Below are positions 19,104 through 24,011 of a stretch of DNA of 24,011 nucleotides, piece by piece; the stretch's first letter is position 1; each line of letters begins with the position of its first letter. The notes under the pieces are model-generated. The model did not search any database, was not told where the DNA came from, and saw nothing but the letters and a program-made list of their open reading frames with translations. The DNA is from Lysobacterales bacterium UBA2790 (GTDB taxonomy: Bacteria > Pseudomonadota > Gammaproteobacteria > Xanthomonadales > Xanthomonadaceae), in assembly GCA_002352135.1 (NCBI GenBank), contig DEHW01000087.1, positions 13,802 to 37,812 of the forward strand. The letters run 5' to 3'. Position numbers and translations under genes: made by a program.

Positions 19104-20101
19104 GTCACCGGGTCCTGTTCGGGTGTGGCATTGGACTGCAGCCAGACCATCTTGGCGCGCAGTGCCTTGCCGACCTGTTCGATGGGGTGATCCAGATCGG
19201 CCTGCTTGAACTTCTTGTAGTTGGGCAGACCGGCTTCGTACTCGGCGACCCAGTTGTTGGTGAAGGTGCCATTCTGGATGTCGGTCAGGACGTCCTTCAT
19301 GCGGGCCTTGACGCTGGCATCAATCACCCGTGGGCCGCTGACGTAGTCACCGTATTGCGCGGTCTCGGAGACGAACTCCAGCATGCGGGTGATACCTCCT
19401 TCGTAGAACAGGTCGACGATCAGCTTCAGCTCGTGCAGCACTTCGTAGTAGGCGATTTCCGGCTGGTAACCGGCTTCCACCAACACTTCAAAACCGGCCT
19501 GAACCAGGGAGGATGCGCCACCGCACAGCACCGCCTGTTCGCCGAACAGATCGGTTTCGGTTTCTTCCTTGAAGGTCGTCTTGATGACATTGGCGCGCGC
19601 GCCGCCCAGACCTGAGGCGTAGGCCAGTGCGTACTGCTCGGCCTTGCCGCTCTTGTCCTGGTAGATCGCATAGATGCAAGGCACGCCACGACCGATTTCA
19701 TACTCTCGACGTACCAGCGCGCCCGGACCTTTGGGTGCGACAAGCACCACATCGAGATCCTCGCGCGGCGCGATCATGCCGAAGTGCACGTTCAATCCGT
19801 GCGCGAACAACAGGCAAGCGCCCTGCTTCATGTTGGGCGCCAGCACCTCGGAGTAGAGCTTCTTCTGCACCATGTCGGGAGTCAGCACCGCGACCAGATC
19901 GGCGTCCTTGACCGCATCGGCGGGCGACTTGACGGTGAAGCCATCGGCCTTGGCCTTGGCTTCGGTGGGGCCGCCCGGGCGCAGGCCAATGACCACATCA
20001 CAACCGGAGTCGCGCAGGTTCAATGCGTGGGCACGGCCCTGACTGCCGTAACCGACGACGGCGATGCGGGAAAGGAAGCTGGCGGGTACGGTCTGGGTCA
20101 T
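19100..20101 (-). CDS. ilvC: Ketol-acid reductoisomerase
   Basis: KARI, 333 residues, converts acetolactate to dihydroxyisovalerate with Mg2+ and a reduced nicotinamide. The [13 protein letters not shown] loop, the metal ligands in [12 protein letters not shown] and [14 protein letters not shown], and the C-terminal class I region are intact. The N-terminus lacks the short YYD-type segment common in other bacteria. The cofactor loop reads [15 protein letters not shown], where most enzymes have two serines that hold the NADPH phosphate. I recall this form from Xanthomonas-type KARIs, so it may be typical of the lineage. The ATG at 20101 has AGGA upstream; the frame stays open to 20179. It heads the operon and is preceded by a leader and attenuator. 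Confidence 0.96.
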   Translation of the reverse strand: MTQTVPASFLSRIAVVGYGSQGRAHALNLRDSGCDVVIGLRPGGPTEAKAKADGFTVKSPADAVKDADLVAVLTPDMVQKKLYSEVLAPNMKQGACLLFAHGLNVHFGMIAPREDLDVVLVAPKGPGALVRREYEIGRGVPCIYAIYQDKSGKAEQYALAYASGLGGARANVIKTTFKEETETDLFGEQAVLCGGASSLVQAGFEVLVEAGYQPEIAYYEVLHELKLIVDLFYEGGITRMLEFVSETAQYGDYVSGPRVIDASVKARMKDVLTDIQNGTFTNNWVAEYEAGLPNYKKFKQADLDHPIEQVGKALRAKMVWLQSNATPEQDPVT

Positions 20102-20192
20102 GGCGGGTCCTGCAATGAGATGGGGTGAAAGAAAGGGGGTGGGTCTAACAGGTGAAGGGGCAGTGGTGCGTGGTTGCAATGCGGCTACGGGC

Positions 20193-20227
20193 TTAAAAAA
20201 AACCCCGCTCCGTTGCCGGGCGGGGTT
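20193..20227 (-). terminator. ilv attenuator: intrinsic terminator in the leader of ilvC
   Basis: On the minus strand, AACCCCGC and GCGGGGTT form the base of a hairpin (20220-20227 with 20201-20208), extended inward by CCG/CGG pairing, and it is followed by eight T in a row. It lies about 90 bases before the ilvC ATG and 40 bases after a leader peptide stop. A transcription terminator inside an operon leader, downstream of a Val/Leu-rich leader peptide, is the standard layout of translation-coupled attenuation. GCGGG at 20272-20276, at the end of the leader reading frame, could pair with CCCGC of the terminator's first arm as an antiterminator. Confidence 0.88.
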
Positions 20228-20266
20228 CTGGGTTTCGGGTTCCTTGCTGCGTTGAACCGTAACGAC

Positions 20267-20329
20267 CTATCCCGCACCGACTGGCGAGGTAATAAGAAGT
20301 ACGAGTACTACAAGCACCGCCCAGAGCAT
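20267..20329 (-). CDS. ilvL: ilv operon leader peptide (20 residues)
   Basis: A short frame from ATG at 20329 to TAG at 20267. Residues 4-13 read AVLVVLVLLI: ten residues with four Val, four Leu and one Ile, then TSPVGAG. Such a run of the operon's own end products is the hallmark of a leader that senses charged tRNA. When branched-chain tRNAs are scarce the ribosome should stall in this run and leave the 3' part free for antitermination. When they are plentiful it should reach the stop and the terminator at 20193-20227 should form. A GAGTTGGG stretch 5-12 bases before the ATG may be the ribosome site. The peptide is below the size most gene finders report. Confidence 0.85.
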   Translation of the reverse strand: MLWAVLVVLVLLITSPVGAG

Positions 20330-20412
20330 CAAGCCCAACTCAACAGACCGCGGCTGCACGGGGCAGCGGGCGACAGTCGGTTGGTGGCGATGGGTGCGGT
20401 TCATGGTGCGGA

Positions 20413-20441
20413 GCAAAACACAGCGCAAATCGCAGTGTCAA
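20413..20441 (-). promoter_or_regulatory. Candidate promoter for the ilv leader and operon
   Basis: On the minus strand a perfect TTGACA (20441-20436) is followed after 17 bases by TTTTGC (20418-20413), a weak -10. Transcription would begin near 20406, about 75 bases before the leader peptide. The -35 is consensus, but the -10 is poor, so the call is tentative. Confidence 0.4.
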
Positions 20442-20671
20442 CCATCCAAACGTCGCAAGGCGTGATGGTTTCAATGGCAACGAAACGGGGAGGGCAAGCA
20501 CTTCAGCATTACCCAGGTTTGCCGCTAACTCTGGCGCGGCATGTCTTAGGCCCTGGATGCCCTTATTCACAAGGCTTCACTGGCCTTGACCACATGCTCA
20601 GTGGTGACCATGCTGTGCCCAATGGCGGTGCCGGACTGACTCCCGCACCCTGCCACGACAAGGAGAGTGAC
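20442..20671. other. Intergenic region between the divergent ilv operon and DUF2333 gene
   Basis: The gap between the ilv leader (20329) and the DUF2333 start (20672) is 342 bases. The leader-side part holds the candidate ilv promoter. In the remainder I see only a weak plus-strand promoter (TTGACC at 20586-20591 with CATGCT 17 bases on) and a near-repeat of TGACCACATGCT and TGACCATGCT at about 20587-20614. The open frame that spans this gap from 20174 is not coding: it crosses the attenuator and has no family-like content before 20672. Confidence 0.4.
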
Positions 20672-21685
20672 GTGGTGGATATGACAAAGCGTCCAACCTC
20701 GCGTTGGAAATGGCGCGCTGCGGCGAGTGTCCTTGCGCTGCTGATCGTTGCTCTGGGAAGCACCATGTGGTGGTGGGATGACGAGCCAGAGTCTTTCGAT
20801 GTGGTGGCGATGGCCAAGCGCAACAGCGAAATGCGTCAGCGCGAGTGGGTCATTGGTACCGCCAGCAGCGAGGCCTTGATCGCGGTATCACGGACCCTGC
20901 TTGATAAGCGCGGTGGCTACCTCAGCAACGACTGGATGCCACCCGGCGTGTGGATGGATAACGTGCCCAACTGGGAGTTCGGCGTGCTGGTGCAAGTGCG
21001 CGATTTCACCAAGGCCTTGCGGAATGAGTTCAGCCGTTCACAGACACAGAGCACAGAGGACGCCGATCTGGCCGAGGCCGACCCTTTGTTCTCCTCGCCG
21101 AATGATCGATGGTTGTTGCCGTCTTCGGAAGGGCAATACGAGAAGGCGATCACGCACGTCGAAGGCTACCTTGAGCGTCTGACGGATGGCGATCCTTACA
21201 ACGCACAGTTTTTCGCCCGTGCCGACAATCTGGCCGATTGGTTGGCCGTGGTGGAAAAGCGTCTGGGTTCGCTGTCGCAGCGGCTTTCGGCCAGCGTCGG
21301 TCAATTGCGCATCGATACCGACTTGAGTGGCGATCCCAGCGCACGCCAGTCAACACCCGGTCCCGGCACGCGGGTGGTCAAAACGCCATGGACGCAGCTC
21401 GACGATGTCTTCTACGAAGCGCGCGGCACGACATGGGCTCTGCTGCACTTCCTGCGAGCCATTGAGCATGACTTTGCCGAGGTGCTCGAAGACAAGAACG
21501 CATTGGTCAGCCTGCAGCAGATCATTCGCGAACTGGAAGAAAGTCAGCACGATCTTGGCTCGCCAATGGTGCTGAACGGCTCACCCTTTGGATTCTTCGC
21601 CAACCACTCCTTGGTCATGGCCAACTACGTCTCGCGCGCCAACGCGGCTGTCATTGATCTTCGCAAGCTGCTGGAGCGCGGCTGA
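20672..21685 (+). CDS. DUF2333 family membrane-anchored protein
   Basis: About 337 residues. A basic N-terminus and one hydrophobic helix (AAASVLALLIVALGSTMWWW, roughly residues 14-33) anchor it in the inner membrane, with the rest probably periplasmic. WWWDDEPESFDV, the WEFGVLVQVRDFTKALRNEFSRSQ segment and the C-terminal TTWALLHFLRAIEHDFAEVL match the DUF2333 family of gammaproteobacteria, whose function is unknown. I choose the GTG at 20672 because AAGGAG ends seven bases before it; a GTG at 20675 and an ATG at 20681 are also in frame. The stop is four bases from the start of the GGDEF gene, so the two are likely translated together. Confidence 0.88.
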   Translation: MVDMTKRPTSRWKWRAAASVLALLIVALGSTMWWWDDEPESFDVVAMAKRNSEMRQREWVIGTASSEALIAVSRTLLDKRGGYLSNDWMPPGVWMDNVPNWEFGVLVQVRDFTKALRNEFSRSQTQSTEDADLAEADPLFSSPNDRWLLPSSEGQYEKAITHVEGYLERLTDGDPYNAQFFARADNLADWLAVVEKRLGSLSQRLSASVGQLRIDTDLSGDPSARQSTPGPGTRVVKTPWTQLDDVFYEARGTTWALLHFLRAIEHDFAEVLEDKNALVSLQQIIRELEESQHDLGSPMVLNGSPFGFFANHSLVMANYVSRANAAVIDLRKLLERG

Positions 21686-21689
21686 GGGC

Positions 21690-23306
21690 ATGCAACCGTC
21701 TGCGTCAGCGCTGGGTTGGCTCTGCGTGCTACTGCTGTGGCTGTCGATGCCGATTGCCCATGCTGGCGCGGTCAATGAGCGACTGATGCAGTCACCGCGC
21801 AGTGAAGCGGTGTCGTGTGATATCGATGGACCCACCCTCTGGCAGCGCTATGAAGTTTCGCCGCCGGAGGGTGGCTGGAGCGGCGAGCCTGTCGCGGTGC
21901 TGGTGCATGGCGCACCAACGGATCGCGTGCAATTGAGTCAGGGGGCGCGAGTCTACTGCGGTCAGTTTGGCGATGCCGCGCGCATGGATTCGCGGTTCCA
22001 CACGGGTGTCGGCGGCGTTTTTGTGCCGGCCGCGGGAAGCGTGCAGCCAATCGTTGTGCATGTTTTGGGGCCGGACCTGACACTCTGGCCGATCGTGATG
22101 ACTTCCGGTCCGCCTGCGGCGGTGCAACGACAGGACAGCTACCGGTTCGGGATCCGCGTAGGCATTCTGGCGGTGATGTTCAGTGTGGTGATTTCCACTC
22201 TGTTGGCATTTGCCGTGGCACGCGAATCGGCACTGTTGATTTTTGCCGTGAACAGCACGGTGGTGTTTCTTTGGATTGCCTTGATGACCGGCGTGTCCGG
22301 CTTTCCCAGTGCGTGGTTGCCAGTCGGTGAGTGGCGTATCCGTTTGTTGGTCGGGTTGCCGATTCCCATGGTCGTCAGCACGCTGAGCTTGATGCTGAGC
22401 GGCCGTGAGGTCCGACGCAAGTTGCTGTGGTTGCCCGGCCTGGGTCTGGCTATGGGGGTTTTCGCCTTTGCGTTGTTGGTGTTCAGTCTGAGTATCGACT
22501 ACGGCTTACTGGCTCAACTTGCACTGATCGTGGACCTACTTGCCGTGAGCTTGCTGGTGATCGCGGCTATGTTCAATTTGTGGTGGTTCCGCCGAGCCCA
22601 TTCTTCCACCGCGATGGGCAACGTCGTTGCCGTGCTACCGCTGATCGTCGCAGGCTGGGTGGGCTGGACCTCGGTGTTCGATGCGGCGCCATGGAAGGTG
22701 GAGTGGTTGGCTGGCGCGGTAGCCTGGATTGGGGTCGCTGCCAGTGCTGTGCTGTTGCTGCGTCTGGGAAACATCCGTCGTCAACGTGACACCATGCGTC
22801 GCCTGGCAGAAACCGACTCGCTGACCGGCCTGGCCAATCGACGTGCTGCAATGGGAGAGCTGGAACGCCGGGTTGCCGAAAGCGCACGAGATCGCAGTTC
22901 CCTTGGCGTGATCTTCATTGACATCGACCATTTCAAGGCGGTCAACGATGCCCATGGACACGCCATGGGCGATGCGGTGTTGATCGCGGTGGGCGAGCGA
23001 CTGCGCGGACTGGTGCGGACCACCGACATGGTCGCAAGGCTTGGCGGCGAGGAGTTTCTGTTGATCCTGCCGGGCGCAGACGAGGCGACCTGCCTCCGTC
23101 TAGGCCAGCGCTGCGGCGAGGATGTCGCGGCGATCGAGTTGCCGAGCGAGCACGGTGTTGTGCGCGTCACGGTGAGTGTGGGCGTGGCCAGTCGTGACCG
23201 ACACCCGGATGCCAACGCGACAGAAATGCTTGGTCTTGCCGACAAAGCCATGTACGCGGCGAAGATCGCCGGAAGAAACCGGGTGTTTTCCGCGACCCAT
23301 CTTTAG
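21690..23306 (+). CDS. Membrane diguanylate cyclase with periplasmic sensor and GGDEF domain
   Basis: A 538-residue protein. After a signal peptide (about 1-24), a periplasmic domain of about 120 residues (CDIDGPTLWQRYEV ... LTLWPIV) is followed by seven hydrophobic segments (about 155-355), the arrangement of 7TMR-DISM sensors. A short linker leads to a complete GGDEF domain: TDSLTGLANRRA, FIDIDHFKAVND, GGEEF at 452-456, and VSVGVAS. Arg443 and Asp446 form an intact RxxD inhibitory site five residues before GGEEF. It should therefore make cyclic di-GMP from two GTP and be product-inhibited. The ATG at 21690 follows the DUF2333 stop by four bases and has GAGGG just upstream. The signal sensed is not evident. 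Confidence 0.92.
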   Translation: MQPSASALGWLCVLLLWLSMPIAHAGAVNERLMQSPRSEAVSCDIDGPTLWQRYEVSPPEGGWSGEPVAVLVHGAPTDRVQLSQGARVYCGQFGDAARMDSRFHTGVGGVFVPAAGSVQPIVVHVLGPDLTLWPIVMTSGPPAAVQRQDSYRFGIRVGILAVMFSVVISTLLAFAVARESALLIFAVNSTVVFLWIALMTGVSGFPSAWLPVGEWRIRLLVGLPIPMVVSTLSLMLSGREVRRKLLWLPGLGLAMGVFAFALLVFSLSIDYGLLAQLALIVDLLAVSLLVIAAMFNLWWFRRAHSSTAMGNVVAVLPLIVAGWVGWTSVFDAAPWKVEWLAGAVAWIGVAASAVLLLRLGNIRRQRDTMRRLAETDSLTGLANRRAAMGELERRVAESARDRSSLGVIFIDIDHFKAVNDAHGHAMGDAVLIAVGERLRGLVRTTDMVARLGGEEFLLILPGADEATCLRLGQRCGEDVAAIELPSEHGVVRVTVSVGVASRDRHPDANATEMLGLADKAMYAAKIAGRNRVFSATHL

Positions 23307-23325
23307 ACGGGTCACGGCTGTTCTG

Positions 23326-23340
23326 GTGGCCAGCGGCCAC
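23326..23340. terminator. Possible hairpin between convergent genes
   Basis: GTGGCC-AGC-GGCCAC is a perfect six-pair hairpin in the 45-base gap between the GGDEF gene and ppa. It lacks a clear T-run on either strand, so it may be only a weak or Rho-assisted terminator. Confidence 0.35.
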
Positions 23341-23351
23341 TTGAGGGGCGA

Positions 23352-23900
23352 CTAGAACTTCGGCTTTTCCGCGCTGTTCTCAAAGCGACTGATGGACTCG
23401 GCGATGATCGCCTTGGCTTCGTCGGCGCCACCCCAGCCGTCGAGCTTGACCCATTTACCCTTCTCCAGATCTTTGTAATGCTCGAAGAAATGGCCGATAC
23501 GTTCCAGCCAGTGGCCGGAGACTTGCGTGATGTCGGTGATGTGGCCGTAGCCGGCGAACACTTTGTCAATCGGCACAGCCAGCAGCTTTTCGTCGCTGCC
23601 GGCCTCGTCGGTCATCTTCAGAACACCCACTGGACGACAACGGATCACGCAGCCTGCGACCAATGGCAACGGAAGAATGACCAACACATCGACGGGGTCG
23701 CCATCGCCACACAAGGTGTGCGGCACGTAACCGTAGTTGCAGGGGTAACGCATCGGTGTCGACAGGATGCGGTCGACGAAAATCGCGCCGGTTTCCTTGT
23801 CGACCTCGTACTTGACCGGCTCGGAGTCCTTCGGGATTTCGATGACGACATTGATTTCGTTCGGCACGTCACGGCCGGTGGGGACCAGTTCAAGACCCAT
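23352..23900 (-). CDS. ppa: Inorganic pyrophosphatase
   Basis: A soluble family I pyrophosphatase of 182 residues that splits pyrophosphate to phosphate, driving biosynthetic reactions. The signature DGDPVDVLV with its three aspartates is intact, as are [31 protein letters not shown] and the C-terminal [16 protein letters not shown]. The start at 23900 is chosen because the family begins there ([11 protein letters not shown]) and GGAGCG lies upstream; the frame stays open to 23972. It converges with the GGDEF gene. Confidence 0.97.
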   Translation of the reverse strand: MGLELVPTGRDVPNEINVVIEIPKDSEPVKYEVDKETGAIFVDRILSTPMRYPCNYGYVPHTLCGDGDPVDVLVILPLPLVAGCVIRCRPVGVLKMTDEAGSDEKLLAVPIDKVFAGYGHITDITQVSGHWLERIGHFFEHYKDLEKGKWVKLDGWGGADEAKAIIAESISRFENSAEKPKF

Positions 23901-23964
23901 GGGGCGCTCCAGTGATGAGGGGTGCCGCACGACGCGGCGGGGCCACGAAGGATAAGGCTTCGTG

Positions 23965-23979
23965 TGATGCATTGCATCA
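23965..23979. promoter_or_regulatory. Inverted repeat upstream of ppa
   Basis: TGATGCA-T-TGCATCA has 7-base arms around one base, 65 bases upstream of the ppa start. The arms resemble FNR half-sites but the spacing does not fit an FNR site. It may be an operator; no regulator is suggested. Nothing else is seen from 23901 to the window end. Confidence 0.3.
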
Positions 23980-24011
23980 AAACCGAGGCTCGCGGGCCGC
24001 GATGGGATAAG

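Noticed and set aside
20174..20671. N-terminal extension of the DUF2333 frame back to 20174
   Set aside because: It would translate the ilv attenuator and leader region backwards. The good ribosome site at 20660-20665 and the membrane anchor support a start at 20672.
23965..23979. FNR site before ppa
   Set aside because: The arms TGATGCA/TGCATCA have the wrong spacing for TTGAT-N4-ATCAA; ppa is also a housekeeping gene.

Overview
The window looks like chromosomal DNA of a GC-rich denitrifying gammaproteobacterium, most likely of the Xanthomonadales/Lysobacterales (Rhodanobacteraceae-like). This rests on protein style seen by eye: an ilvC-ilvG-ilvM-ilvE order with a KARI resembling the Xanthomonas type, a DUF2333 protein, SirB2, and a secreted protein with the 'LFADGFE' motif common in that order. 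No database search was possible.

Layout: 1-1580 (-) holds most of a cytochrome cd1 nitrite reductase gene (nirS) whose 3' end lies outside the window. The product has an extra N-terminal cytochrome c domain. Divergent from it at 1779-3995 (+) is a TonB-dependent receptor of the heme/hemoglobin type. A bidirectional terminator separates that from a large secreted protein (4256-7126, -) and an exported alpha-helical protein of unknown function (7285-8295, -). Then come sirB2 (8409-8804), nnrS (8818-10029), a quinol-type nitric oxide reductase (10235-12505) and an FNR-type [4Fe-4S] regulator (12600-13397), all on the minus strand. Next are a MaoC hydratase/FabI enoyl reductase fusion (13566-14843) and a LytS-like membrane histidine kinase with degraded ATP-binding motifs (15074-16189). 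A branched-chain amino acid operon ilvC-ilvG-ilvM-ilvE (16317-20101) follows, preceded by a leader peptide and attenuator (20193-20329). On the plus strand lie a DUF2333 gene and a membrane GGDEF diguanylate cyclase (20672-23306). The window ends with inorganic pyrophosphatase (23352-23900, -).

How they work together: NirS makes NO from nitrite, the quinol NO reductase turns NO into N2O, and NnrS is a membrane protein tied to NO tolerance. Four FNR-like palindromes (core TGA-N6-TCA) sit upstream of nirS, the receptor gene, nnrS and the NO reductase, and an FNR homologue is encoded beside the last. I read this as one small oxygen/NO-controlled regulon that may include heme uptake, since NirS and the reductases need much heme. 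No nosZ, nirK, narG or heme d1 synthesis genes are visible here.

The most notable items are the double-heme NirS, the shared FNR-like sites, the MaoC-FabI fusion, the apparent pseudokinase and the newly read ilv leader peptide. I see no tRNA, rRNA, CRISPR array, insertion sequence or phage gene.
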